From JAVBRD01 sp031548365 (lineage in GTDB: Bacteria > Bacillota > Clostridia > Christensenellales > UBA1750): a DNA stretch of 64,000 bases. A model generated the notes under the pieces. The model saw only the letters and a program-made list of their open reading frames with translations. It was not told the origin of the DNA and ran no database searches. Both the position numbers and the translations under genes were made by a program. Each line of letters opens with the position of its first letter. The stretch's first letter is position 1. The stretch lies in contig JAVBRD010000006.1 of NCBI GenBank assembly GCA_031548365.1, positions 36,618 through 100,617 of the forward strand, in the 5' to 3' direction. Positions 42,521 through 51,621 of the stretch are shown here, one piece after another.

Positions 42521-42603
42521 ACCCTCGACTCCTTTTCCATTTGGGTTGTCCCCTTACATCATAGGCAGGGAAAAGGGAAAATATTCCTCCCGGTGAGGCA
42601 AAC

Positions 42604-42630
42604 AAAAAAACGGGCGCTCCTCGCGTCCGT
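42604..42630 (-). terminator. Intrinsic terminator of spoVT
   Basis: On the minus strand ACGGACGC and GCGCCCGT form an 8-bp stem with one mismatch and a 5-nt loop, followed by seven T. It starts 13 nt past the spoVT stop. Confidence 0.85.
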
Positions 42631-42642
42631 CTTTTGCTTGCC

Positions 42643-43200
42643 TCACTGCTCCATTTGCCGTCCCACAAACCCCGCCGCGGTTTCGGTGACCTTGACCTCA
42701 GTTTCGTTCATGCGGCAGTTGGGATCGCGCGAGAGGAGGATGACCGCGCCGACGGGATCGCCGTCCACGATGATGGGCGTGATGACCTGGGAGGTGAAGT
42801 GCGCGTTTTCGTCCTCATCTTGCGTAATGGACACGAATTTCCCGCCTTGCGAGCGGTTGTTGATCACGGTTTGCCGGTTCTTCATGACCTGTTCCATCTC
42901 CGTGCTGATGGGTTTGTCGGTTAGTTCTTTGCGTTGCGCGCCGGAAACAGACACAATCATGTCCTTATCGCAGATGCACGCGACGTGCCCGAGCGAGCGA
43001 AAAAGCGATTCGGAGTACTCGCGGGCAAAGCTTGAGAGCTCGCCGATCGGGGAATACTTCTTTAAGATGACCTCGCCGTCGCGGTCGGTAAAAATCTCGA
43101 GCGGATCGCCCTCGCGAATGCGCAAGGTCCGGCGAATTTCCTTGGGAATGACGACGCGACCGAGCTCGTCGATTCGCCTGACGATGCCTGTAGCTTTCAA
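42643..43200 (-). CDS. spoVT: Stage V sporulation protein T
   Basis: SpoVT is an AbrB-type transcription factor of late forespore genes. The 185-residue protein has the N-terminal swapped-hairpin DNA-binding domain (MKATGIVRRIDELGRVVIPK, EIRRTLRIREGDPLEIFTD) and a C-terminal GAF-like domain with VITPIIVDGDPVGAVILLS. TTG at 43200 has AAGGAGGG upstream and gives the standard N-terminus; a longer in-frame reading to 43299 has no family support. It lies downstream of the D,D-carboxypeptidase gene, separated by about 100 nt with its own sporulation-type promoter candidate. Confidence 0.95.
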   Translation of the reverse strand: MKATGIVRRIDELGRVVIPKEIRRTLRIREGDPLEIFTDRDGEVILKKYSPIGELSSFAREYSESLFRSLGHVACICDKDMIVSVSGAQRKELTDKPISTEMEQVMKNRQTVINNRSQGGKFVSITQDEDENAHFTSQVITPIIVDGDPVGAVILLSRDPNCRMNETEVKVTETAAGFVGRQMEQ

Positions 43201-43240
43201 ATCAAAGCCCTCCTTGATGATCATGTCCTCTGTACGGAGG

Positions 43241-43270
43241 TATTGTTCATCATGCGAAGGGCTTTTATGC
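43241..43270 (-). promoter_or_regulatory. Possible sigma-G/F promoter for spoVT
   Basis: On the minus strand GCATA (43270-43266, matching the GHATR -35) and AACAATA (43247-43241, 5 of 7 matches to CATnHTA) are 18 nt apart. The fit to sigma-G is partial. spoVT is a sigma-G gene in Bacillus. Confidence 0.4.
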
Positions 43271-43302
43271 ACCAAGACTTGGCGATGCTCCCATGGCAAT
43301 TT

Positions 43303-44472
43303 TTAATGCCAATGGTCGAGAATGCGCAGCAGAGATTCGTAGACGCCGGGCAGACCAATGTCGAGAGAAGGGTAGACTGGGATGACGGCGATCTCCTCGC
43401 CGCCGACGGTCACCGTCAGCCTGCCGACTGCCTGATCCTTGCGCAGAGGGGCTTTGAGAGTGTCCGGAACATCCAGCGTGAGCGTGGCTTGCGTCTCGCT
43501 TCCTTTTTTACCGAGCGTGGACGCGCCGTTCCCCGCGACGAGGTCGACGGTCGTGTTTCCCGCTTGCTTGACGGGCACGTCTTTCTTGACAATATCGCCT
43601 GTTTTAACGTGGGACTGCATTTGGTAGTGGTCGAAGCCGTATTTGAGCATGCGTGAGGCCAAATCGAAGCGATCCTTGCTCGTCTTTGAGCCGAGTACGA
43701 TGGCCAGCATGCTCATGCCGCCTTGCGTGGCGCTCGCGGACACGCAGTATCCGGCTTCCGCGGTGGAGCCGGTCTTGACGCCGTCAGCGCCGTCAAAAAA
43801 ACGGATGAGGCGGTTGGTGTTAACCAGCTCGGTTTTTCGCCCGTTCTTGTGCGTGATCTCGGTCAGCCACACCTTGGAAAACTCCTGATACCCCGGTCTG
43901 ATGGCAAGTGAGCGCGAGAGTGTGGCGATGTCTCGCGCGGACATGCGGCTGGATGTGCCGCCCGAAACGGGCAAGCCCGTTGTGTTGGCAAAGTTTGTGT
44001 TTTTCAGGTCCATTTGCCTCGCGCGCTCGTTCATTTTGTCCACGAACGCCTTCTCCGAACCGTACAGGTGCTCGGCGAGCGCCACGCACGAGTCGTTGGC
44101 TGACGCGACGATCACACTTTTAATCAGATCGTTCGCGGCGTAGGATGCGCCTGCGTCGAGGAAGGCCTCGGAACCCTCGGTTGCCGCAGCGTTTTTTGAA
44201 ACGGATACTGCCTGGTCGGGCGCGAGGCGGCCGTCCTCCATCGCGTCGAGCACGAGCATGAGCGTCATGGTCTTGGTCACGCTCGCGACCGGGAGCGGCT
44301 GATCGGCGTTTTTTTCAAAAATGACCGTGCCTGTGCCCATGTCAACGAGCATTGCGGCAGACGCGTCAAGCGTGAACGGCGGCGGGATGAGCGGCTGCGC
44401 GGCGGCATGGGCAAGCGGGACCGCGGCCAAAATGACAACGGCGAGAAGCAAAAACAGTGCGCGTCTTTGCAT
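43303..44472 (-). CDS. D-alanyl-D-alanine carboxypeptidase (PBP5/DacF-like)
   Basis: This 389-residue secreted penicillin-binding protein trims stem pentapeptides of peptidoglycan. It has a signal peptide (MQRRALFLLLAVVILAAVPL then AHAA), the serine motif SVTK at 64-67, SAN at 124-126 (VASANDSC) and KTG at 233-235 (DGVKTGSTAEAGYC), and a C-terminal beta domain ending in an amphipathic helix. The ATG has GGAGG 8 nt upstream; the GTG three codons earlier overlaps it. The neighbouring spoVT makes a role in spore cortex possible, as for DacF, but it could equally be a vegetative DacA-type enzyme. Confidence 0.94.
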   Translation of the reverse strand: MQRRALFLLLAVVILAAVPLAHAAAQPLIPPPFTLDASAAMLVDMGTGTVIFEKNADQPLPVASVTKTMTLMLVLDAMEDGRLAPDQAVSVSKNAAATEGSEAFLDAGASYAANDLIKSVIVASANDSCVALAEHLYGSEKAFVDKMNERARQMDLKNTNFANTTGLPVSGGTSSRMSARDIATLSRSLAIRPGYQEFSKVWLTEITHKNGRKTELVNTNRLIRFFDGADGVKTGSTAEAGYCVSASATQGGMSMLAIVLGSKTSKDRFDLASRMLKYGFDHYQMQSHVKTGDIVKKDVPVKQAGNTTVDLVAGNGASTLGKKGSETQATLTLDVPDTLKAPLRKDQAVGRLTVTVGGEEIAVIPVYPSLDIGLPGVYESLLRILDHWH

Positions 44473-44610
44473 GTCGAACACCTCCGTCGGACTTCCCTAT
44501 ATCCTATCCTCGCTTGGTGCCGTGATATGACAAGCAAAGACAAATGTCCGACAGGGAAAAAAACCTCAATGTCGAACATACAGACGGATATACATTCTGG
44601 AGGATGAAAT

Positions 44611-45456
44611 ATGGTTCGGATCGTGGCTGACAGCACATGCGATATCGGCTTGGAAAACGTCGCTCGGCTGGGCGTCACCATCGTGCCGCTCTACGTGGTG
44701 ATGGAGGAGCGCTCGCTCAAAGATGGCCTTGAGGTAACCCCACACGAGTTGTTTCTGTGGGCGGACGCACACAAGGAGACACCCAAGACGGCCGCGGCCA
44801 ATCAGGATGATTTTGCGAAGTGCTTCTCGTCTCTTTTGCAAGGGACCGATGAGATCGTTTTTTTCGGAATATCGGAGGACATGTCCGCGACGTGCGGCAA
44901 CGCGAGGGTCGCAGCGGGCGCGTACCCGCCAGGTAAAGTACGGGTCGTCGACACGAGAAACATCACCTGTGGCAGCGGGCACCTGATTTACCAAGCGGCC
45001 GAAATGGCGCGCGCGGGCGCGTGCGCGGAAGAGATCGTACGAGCGTCCGAAAAAATGATTCCCAAAGTGCGCACAAGTTTTGTGGTCGACACGCTTTTAT
45101 ATCTGTACCGGGGTGGACGCTGTTCCGCGGTTGCGGCGATGAGCGCGATGGCGCTGAGGATCAAGCCGGAGATCGCCGTAGAAAACGGGGTCATGCATCC
45201 CAGGCAGAAGTTCAGGGGGCGTATCGAGCACGTGGTGGACCGGTATGTCGCCGCGCTAGCGCCCGCGCTAGAAAACGCGATGTCAAAACGTGTGTTCATC
45301 GTGCACACCATGGACGACGACACGACCGTGAGCCGCGTGCGTAATCAGATCGCGGCCATGAACCGTTTTGACGAGATTGTGGTGGAGCGCGCGGGATGCG
45401 TGATCTCAAGCCACTGCGGACCGGGCACGCTGGGCGTGATTTATGTGGAGGATTAA
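44611..45456 (+). CDS. DegV family fatty-acid-binding protein
   Basis: This 281-residue protein is a DegV-family member; FakB fatty-acid kinase subunits belong here. It reads MVRIVADSTCDIGLENVARL, VTIVPLYVVMEERSLKDGLE, VRVVDTRNITCGSGHLIYQA, and VVDTLLYLYRGGRCSAVAAM, then RIKPEIAVENG. DegV proteins present a bound fatty acid for phosphorylation. The partner fakA is not in the window. GGAGG precedes the ATG. It is divergent from the carboxypeptidase gene. Confidence 0.93.
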   Translation: MVRIVADSTCDIGLENVARLGVTIVPLYVVMEERSLKDGLEVTPHELFLWADAHKETPKTAAANQDDFAKCFSSLLQGTDEIVFFGISEDMSATCGNARVAAGAYPPGKVRVVDTRNITCGSGHLIYQAAEMARAGACAEEIVRASEKMIPKVRTSFVVDTLLYLYRGGRCSAVAAMSAMALRIKPEIAVENGVMHPRQKFRGRIEHVVDRYVAALAPALENAMSKRVFIVHTMDDDTTVSRVRNQIAAMNRFDEIVVERAGCVISSHCGPGTLGVIYVED

Positions 45457-45522
45457 GGTCTCACAACCACAACCGGATAAACACATCGCGCGATGCCCTA
45501 TTCTGCTCATGAGAGGTGCTGT

Positions 45523-48500
45523 ATGAGCGCGCTTGAGTTGTTTCACCCTGCGACCCGCGCGTGGTTTAAGACCACACTCGGCCAACCAAGCCCGCCGCAG
45601 GAGGAAGCTTGGCCGCTTATTGCGCGTGGGGACAATGTGCTGGTCTGCGCGCCGACCGGAACAGGCAAGACACTCTGCGCGTTCATGGCGGGCGTTGACG
45701 CGCTTGTTCGCTCCGCGGTTGCGGGCGAGCTGAACGCAGGGGTTCAAATCCTGTACATTTCGCCGCTTAAAGCGCTGGGTAATGACATCGCCGTCAACCT
45801 GGAACGCCCGCTCAGCGGCATATCTATCGAGCTTGATAAAATGGGACTACCGCACACGCCCATCACCCGCGCGGTCAGAACGGGCGATACGCCGCAGTAT
45901 GAACGCGCGCGCATCCTGCGCACGCCGCCGCATATCCTGATCACCACGCCGGAATCACTCTACCTGTACCTCTCGACCACGAACGGCATGAACCTGCTGT
46001 CCGGCGTTAAAACCGTCATCATCGACGAGTTGCATGCGCTCATGGAAAACAAACGGGGGACGCATCTCTCGGTCTCCCTTGAGCGTCTCGCCAAGCTGAC
46101 CGCGTTCCAGCGCGTTGGGTTGTCAGCGACGATCAAACCGCTTTCGTCCGCGGCGAGTTTTTTGGGCGGACACGAAAAAGGCTCACCGCGAGCCGTGCGG
46201 GTCGTCAAACCCGATATGAAAAAAACGATTGATGTGACCATTGAGAGCTGCGCACCCGAAGACGGGCGGGAGGAGAGCATTTACCAGGGTTTGTTCACGC
46301 GCGTGCGGGAGCTCGCGCTTTCAAGCCAGCGCGTGATGGTGTTCTGCCAGAACCGCATGGTGGCTGAGCGGGTGGCAGCGGGAGTTAACCTCGAGCACGG
46401 AGGCGCGCTGTGCCGCACGCACCATGGCGCGATGTCACGCGAGATGCGGCATGACGTGGAGCACCAGCTGCGCGAAGGAAGTCTGCGGTGCCTGATCGCC
46501 ACGTCTTCCATGGAGCTGGGCATTGACGTAGGCGAGATCGATTTGATCATCCAGATCGGCAGTCCGCAGTCGGTCTCTCGCGCGCTCCAGCGCATCGGGC
46601 GCGCCGGGCACAGGCTGGGCGCGGTCAGCCGTATGATCATTTTACCTATGCATGACGCCGACATCTTAGAAAGCGCGTTCATCTCGCGTGCCATGGCCGA
46701 TGTGGACGTGGAGCCAATGGCCACCCCGCGCGACGCGCTCGACGTTCTCGCGCAGCACCTCGTCTCCATGGCGTCTGCGCGCGAGTGGGGCGTGGACGAG
46801 GCGTTTGAGACGGTGCGCGGCGCGGACGGATACAAGAATCTGAGCCGCGAAGAGTTTGACCAGGTGCTGCGCATGCTTCGCGGCGATTTCGAGCGCGGCG
46901 ACGCGCCCGCGCGCCCGCGTATTCTCTGGGACGAGTCGCGCGGCACCATCCGTGCGGACGGCTACGGGCGCATGCTGTCCCTGTCCTCGGGCGGGACGAT
47001 CCCCGATCGCGGCTACTACGGCGTGTACCTGACAGACAACACGACAAAACTTGGCGAGGTCGACGAAATCTTTGTTTTTGAATCCCGCATGGGCGACCGC
47101 TTCATGCTGGGCAGCTTCTGCTGGCGCATTGTGCGTTTCACGCGCGACAGGCTCTATGTTGAGCCAGCGGTTGGGCAGGCGCGTACCAGCTTCTGGATGG
47201 GCGATCCCATTGGCCGCGCCCCCACGCTGGGCGAGCGCATGGGCGCGGAGTGGCGCGAAATCGAACGAAGCGCGGAGGAAGGGCGCATCCGTCAGCTGCT
47301 GCGCGAACGATACCCGGTCAACGAGGTCGCGATCGACCGCGTGGGCGCGCTCATCGAGAAACAGCTTCAGGCGACCGGGTGTCTTTACAGCGACAAGTCG
47401 CTCCTCGTGGAGCAGTACGCGGACGAAAACGGGCTTTCACAATGGGTGCTCCACTGCCCGCTGGGCCTAAAAGTCAACGGCGCGCTGGCCGCGCTCCTTC
47501 AGCAGATCGCGTGCGAAGCGTTATCTCGCAGCATACAGGCGTATGCCAACGACGACGGCGTGCTTCTTGCGAGCGACGGCACCGCGCCTTTTCCGCGAGG
47601 TATGCTCAAGATGCTTGATCCCGCGTGCGTGCGCCGGAATCTCGCGGCGTGCCTGCCATCCCAGCCGTCGTTTTCCATCGCGTTCCGTAACGCCGCCGCG
47701 CGCGCGCTCCTCACAGGCATGAAGAAACTTGGGCAGAGAAGCCCGCTCTGGCTCCAGCGCATCAAGGCGGCGGAACTGCTGGAATCCGCAAGCCACAGGG
47801 ACGACCATCCGATCATCCTGGAAGCTTACCGCGAGTGCATGGAGCGTGTGTACGACGTGGATCGTGCCAAACGCCTGCTTGAGGACATCGCTTCGGGTGA
47901 GGCGCAGGTGATCGAACGTCACACGCCCGAAGCGTCCGCGCTGACCAAGGCGCTGCGCTACAAACACATGGGTGTGATGATGTACGAGGATCAGGTGCCG
48001 CGGGGCGTGCTTGAAAAGGGCGCGCTCATCGACGACAAGTGGCTTACGCCGCCGGAGCAGGACGCAGGCCCGCCCGAGCTGTCGGAGCGGCCTGCGCCCG
48101 TGCCGCCCATGAACGCGGAAGCGCTCATGCTCGCGATCCTGCGCGATGGCGGCTGGCCGCGCGCCGAGACCGTGGCGTGTGGGCAGGCGGATCACGCGCG
48201 TTCGCTTGTCGCCGAAGGCCGGGCGGTGTGGATCGACGATCGCCTTTTTGCGTCCAACGAAGCCGGAGACTTCGCTCGCTGGGCGAGAGGAGACATCTCT
48301 GCGCTCGGCAGGCTGGCCGGCCGGCGCCTCTTCTCGCGCGGGCCGATGTCGTCTCGGGCGCTCGCGGAGGGCTTTGGGGTTTCGACGCAAGCGATTGGGG
48401 AGTCGCTTGATGCGCACTTGAATGAAGGACGAGCGGTTGCCGTCCTGGTCGGAGGAGAGCCGGGTTACGCGCACCGGCGCGACGCGGAAAAATCGATGCG

Positions 48501-49668
48501 CTCGCAGGCGTTTGAGCGTCGGGCTGAGGTGACCACACAGCCCGCTGCGCACTACGCCGCGTTTCTGCCCCAGTTTCAGACGCCGCCGGGCGGATCCGGT
48601 GAAGACACGCTTCGTTTCGTGCTCGCGCAGCATCAGCGCGTTTTTTTGCCGCTGGATGTTTGGCTGGAGGTCATCTTCCCTTCGCGCGTAACGGCTTTTA
48701 AGCCCGCCAAGCTCGATGGGGCGCTCAAAGCGGGTGAGTGGACGTATCGCTGCCAAAACGGCGATGTGGCGTTCTATCCGTCGGATGCCGTTTCGGAGGA
48801 GTATGTCGTTTTGCCTGAGCTGGCTGGCGACGCCAAGGAAGTTGGCAACGTGCTGGCGGCCCGAGGCGCTGTGTTTGCCTCCTCGATCTCACAGGCGTGC
48901 GGCTTTGGAGGAGTGCGCCTGTCCGCGGCGCTTCGAGACCTCGTGGAACGCGGTCTTGCCCTCAACGACTCTTTTGAGCCCGTGCTCATGTGGAGCGCGG
49001 AAAAGGACCGCGCGGACATCCGCTCAAGCACGCGGCTGCTGACCGCGGGCGGCAGGTGGGAGCTTGCGCGGAAGATCAGACCCGCGCCCCCCGCGGAACA
49101 GCTCGCGCTCTTGCTCGAGCGATGGGGAATCGTCTCCCGGGCGTCCGCTCTCGCGGATGGCGTAACATGGGATTCGCTCGACGCCGTGCTCACCGCGCGC
49201 GAACTGCAAGGCACGCTCAGGCGCGGGTATTATACCGAGGGCATGCCGGGAGCGCAGTTCGTGCGGGCGGATGTCCATGAGCGCGTCACGCGCGCGCTCT
49301 CGTTTCCCGATGACGACGTGCGCTGCTTGTGTGCCGCTGACCCCGCGCTTGCCTACGGACGCGTCTTGGATTGGCCCGTCGACCGGCAGGTCATGCGTCT
49401 TGCGAGCAACGCCGTCGTTCTCTATCGTGGTGACGTTGTGATGACGCTCACGCGCGGCGGACAGATCATCTCCTTTTTCGGCGAACCGGGTCTTTGGCCG
49501 GACGCAGCACGCGCTTTTGTTTCCGCGTTCGAGGACAAGCGTGTGTGGCCCGGTAAACGCCGCGTCACTTCCGCCGAGGTCGCGCCGGCGGAAGGAATTG
49601 AAGTGCTCATTGAAGCAGGGTTTTTTAAAGAGGCGCAGAATTTGGTCAAAGAAAGAACGCGATGGTGA
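45523..49668 (+). CDS. lhr: Lhr-type DEAD/DEAH-box helicase
   Basis: This very large (1381-residue) ATP-dependent helicase has the Lhr-core order: Walker A in VCAPTGTGKTLCAFMAGVDA, motif II DELH in KTVIIDELHALMENKRGTHL, motif III GLSATIKPLSS, ATSSMELGIDVGEID, motif VI QRIGRAGHRLGAVS, then a winged-helix and accessory module. A long C-terminal half (about 850-1381) with wHTH-like repeats is typical of full-length Lhr. Lhr unwinds DNA or RNA-DNA hybrids in repair. The ATG at 45523 follows GAGAGG. It is longer than archaeal Lhr and close in size to actinobacterial and proteobacterial Lhr. Confidence 0.92.
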   Translation: MSALELFHPATRAWFKTTLGQPSPPQEEAWPLIARGDNVLVCAPTGTGKTLCAFMAGVDALVRSAVAGELNAGVQILYISPLKALGNDIAVNLERPLSGISIELDKMGLPHTPITRAVRTGDTPQYERARILRTPPHILITTPESLYLYLSTTNGMNLLSGVKTVIIDELHALMENKRGTHLSVSLERLAKLTAFQRVGLSATIKPLSSAASFLGGHEKGSPRAVRVVKPDMKKTIDVTIESCAPEDGREESIYQGLFTRVRELALSSQRVMVFCQNRMVAERVAAGVNLEHGGALCRTHHGAMSREMRHDVEHQLREGSLRCLIATSSMELGIDVGEIDLIIQIGSPQSVSRALQRIGRAGHRLGAVSRMIILPMHDADILESAFISRAMADVDVEPMATPRDALDVLAQHLVSMASAREWGVDEAFETVRGADGYKNLSREEFDQVLRMLRGDFERGDAPARPRILWDESRGTIRADGYGRMLSLSSGGTIPDRGYYGVYLTDNTTKLGEVDEIFVFESRMGDRFMLGSFCWRIVRFTRDRLYVEPAVGQARTSFWMGDPIGRAPTLGERMGAEWREIERSAEEGRIRQLLRERYPVNEVAIDRVGALIEKQLQATGCLYSDKSLLVEQYADENGLSQWVLHCPLGLKVNGALAALLQQIACEALSRSIQAYANDDGVLLASDGTAPFPRGMLKMLDPACVRRNLAACLPSQPSFSIAFRNAAARALLTGMKKLGQRSPLWLQRIKAAELLESASHRDDHPIILEAYRECMERVYDVDRAKRLLEDIASGEAQVIERHTPEASALTKALRYKHMGVMMYEDQVPRGVLEKGALIDDKWLTPPEQDAGPPELSERPAPVPPMNAEALMLAILRDGGWPRAETVACGQADHARSLVAEGRAVWIDDRLFASNEAGDFARWARGDISALGRLAGRRLFSRGPMSSRALAEGFGVSTQAIGESLDAHLNEGRAVAVLVGGEPGYAHRRDAEKSMRSQAFERRAEVTTQPAAHYAAFLPQFQTPPGGSGEDTLRFVLAQHQRVFLPLDVWLEVIFPSRVTAFKPAKLDGALKAGEWTYRCQNGDVAFYPSDAVSEEYVVLPELAGDAKEVGNVLAARGAVFASSISQACGFGGVRLSAALRDLVERGLALNDSFEPVLMWSAEKDRADIRSSTRLLTAGGRWELARKIRPAPPAEQLALLLERWGIVSRASALADGVTWDSLDAVLTARELQGTLRRGYYTEGMPGAQFVRADVHERVTRALSFPDDDVRCLCAADPALAYGRVLDWPVDRQVMRLASNAVVLYRGDVVMTLTRGGQIISFFGEPGLWPDAARAFVSAFEDKRVWPGKRRVTSAEVAPAEGIEVLIEAGFFKEAQNLVKERTRW

Positions 49669-49698
49669 CAACATGCGCCATCCAGAGGAGGCTTTTGC

Positions 49699-50253
49699 GT
49701 GAATCAAGTCATCGACGCATTGATGTCGCGGCGCTCCTGCCGCGCTTACAAACCCGACGCCATCCCCGCAGGGACGCTTGAGCAGATTGCGCAATGCGGC
49801 CTGTACGCCCCCAGCGCGATGAACCGCCAGCCTTGGCATATTTCCGTGATATCGGATGCTGCGCTCATCGCCGAGATCAACGGTATCTGCAAGGAAAAAG
49901 CGCTTGCCTCCGGAAACGAGCGGATGATTGAGCGTGCGAGTCAGCCCGGTTTCGACTTGTTTTACGGCGCGCCCGTGCTTATCATCGTTTCGGGCGATAT
50001 GCAAAACAAGTTCGCGGAGGGCGACTGTTCAAGCGCGGTGGAAAACATGGCGCTCGCGGCGCACGCGCTTGGGCTGGGTTCCTGCATCATTGCCATGTTC
50101 CGGCCCGCCTATGAAGGGAACGCCGATCTTGCGCGGCGCACAGGTATCCCCGACAGCTTTACTCCCCTGTTTTCGCTCGCTGTCGGCGTGCGCGCTCAGC
50201 CGGACAACGCGCCTTCGCCGCGCAGAGAGAACACGCTGACGTACGTGAAATAA
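49699..50253 (+). CDS. Nitroreductase family protein
   Basis: This 184-residue FMN-dependent oxidoreductase has the family start VIDALMSRRSCRAYKPDAIP (with the FMN-contacting RRSCR), then LYAPSAMNRQPWHISVISD, the central DCSSAVENMALAAHALGLGS, and the C-terminal LAVGVRAQPDNAPSPRRENT. It likely reduces quinones, nitro compounds or flavins with NAD(P)H. GTG is the start with GAGGAGG upstream. It is 30 nt after lhr. Confidence 0.93.
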   Translation: MNQVIDALMSRRSCRAYKPDAIPAGTLEQIAQCGLYAPSAMNRQPWHISVISDAALIAEINGICKEKALASGNERMIERASQPGFDLFYGAPVLIIVSGDMQNKFAEGDCSSAVENMALAAHALGLGSCIIAMFRPAYEGNADLARRTGIPDSFTPLFSLAVGVRAQPDNAPSPRRENTLTYVK

Positions 50254-50298
50254 GGCGAACGAAATACGTCTACTTAGCTTTAGAAAAGGAATGTGCAT

Positions 50299-51588
50299 AT
50301 GAATTTCAGCTTGCTTCATCCGGCCGACCAACTCGTTATGATCATGGACAGGATCTACCGCTTCGGCATGACGACCACGTCCGGCGGCAATCTTTCGATT
50401 CTGGACGACGCGGGCGATCTGTGGATAACGCCCAGCGGTGTGGACAAGGGATCGCTCACGCACGGGGACATCATCTGTATAAAAAAAGACGGACGGATGG
50501 TGGGCAGGCATAAGCCTTCGGTCGAGCTTCCCTTTCACCAGCACATCTACGAGATTCGGCCCGACATTCGCGCGATTGTCCACGCGCACCCGCCGGGCCT
50601 GGTCGCGTTTTCGCTTGTACGCAGGGCGCCGGAGGTGCATCTCACGCCTGATGTGACGGCGGTGTGCGGCAAAGTGGGCATGGCTGCGTATGAAGTCCCC
50701 GGTTCGGCGGAGTTGGGAGAGAGAATCGCCGAGCGTTTCGAGCAAGGCTGCGGGTCGGTGATGATGGAGAATCACGGATGCGTCATCGGCGGAAACGATC
50801 TTTTTCACGCGTTCAAAGCGTTTGAGACGCTTGAGTTTTGCGCACGGCTTGAGATCGACGCGCTCAAACTGGGCAAGCCGCGCGCCCTCAACGAGGATCA
50901 GATTGCGCTGCACATGCGCAGGCAGACGCCGGCGTTTGACGAGTTCGTCCCGCGTGTCCACGAAAGCTTTGAGCGCGAGGCACGTCAGGAACTGTGCGAA
51001 CTGATCCATCGCGCGTACGCGCAGCGGCTGTTCTCCAGCACGCAGGGGACGTTCTCGCGGCGTCTGGCGGACGGTTCCTTCCTCATCACGCCTTATAATG
51101 TCGACCGCATGTACTTAGAGCCTCAGGATATCGTGCGCATGAAGAACGGGATGCGCGAGTCCGGTAAGACGCCAAGCCGCTCCGCGTCGCTGCACGCGGC
51201 AATTTACGAGAAGCACCCGGACGTGGGCTCGGTGCTCATCGCGCACCCGCCCGCCATCATGGCGTTTGCCGTCACGGACACGGTGTTCGATTCGCGCACC
51301 ATCCCCGAGAGCTACATCAACCTCCGCGATGTGCGCAAGCTTCCCTTCGGGTCGAGTTTCCTGGACATTGAGAAAACCGCATCCGAGTTTTCCGAAAAAA
51401 CGCCCGTGCTGCTGGTTGAGAACGACTGCGCGCTCGTCGTGGGCAAGACGCTTTTGCACGCGTTCGACCGGCTAGAGGTCGCGGAGTATAGCGCGCGCGC
51501 GCTCATTTCCACGCGGGAGCTTGGCGAGGTGGTCGCGATCAATGACGAGCAGGTGGCGACCATCAACAAAGCGTTTGGCCTGACTTGA
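50299..51588 (+). CDS. Tandem class II aldolase/adducin protein with degenerate second half
   Basis: This 429-residue protein is two class II aldolase domains in tandem. The N-terminal domain (about 5-205) has TTSGGNLSI, the catalytic Glu76 in KPSVELPFHQHI, zinc ligands His95 and His97 in IVHAHPPGLVAF, and His159 in MMENHGCVIGG, so it looks active. The C-terminal domain (220-425) keeps the fold (ITPYNVDRMYLEPQDIVRMK, IAHPPAIMAFA) but has Ser295 for the Glu, Ile314 for the first zinc His, and Asp376 for the third. It is likely a structural half. ATG 50299 is used, with AAAAGGA upstream. It probably splits a sugar phosphate; the substrate is unknown. Confidence 0.9.
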   Translation: MNFSLLHPADQLVMIMDRIYRFGMTTTSGGNLSILDDAGDLWITPSGVDKGSLTHGDIICIKKDGRMVGRHKPSVELPFHQHIYEIRPDIRAIVHAHPPGLVAFSLVRRAPEVHLTPDVTAVCGKVGMAAYEVPGSAELGERIAERFEQGCGSVMMENHGCVIGGNDLFHAFKAFETLEFCARLEIDALKLGKPRALNEDQIALHMRRQTPAFDEFVPRVHESFEREARQELCELIHRAYAQRLFSSTQGTFSRRLADGSFLITPYNVDRMYLEPQDIVRMKNGMRESGKTPSRSASLHAAIYEKHPDVGSVLIAHPPAIMAFAVTDTVFDSRTIPESYINLRDVRKLPFGSSFLDIEKTASEFSEKTPVLLVENDCALVVGKTLLHAFDRLEVAEYSARALISTRELGEVVAINDEQVATINKAFGLT

Positions 51589-51621
51589 ACGCTCAGGGAT
51601 GCGAATGAAAGGGTGAACGCG

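Noticed and set aside
44560..44580. CGAAC half-site near the divergent dacF-like/degV promoters as a LexA box
   Set aside because: Only one half matches. The second half (AGACG) is unlike GTTYC.
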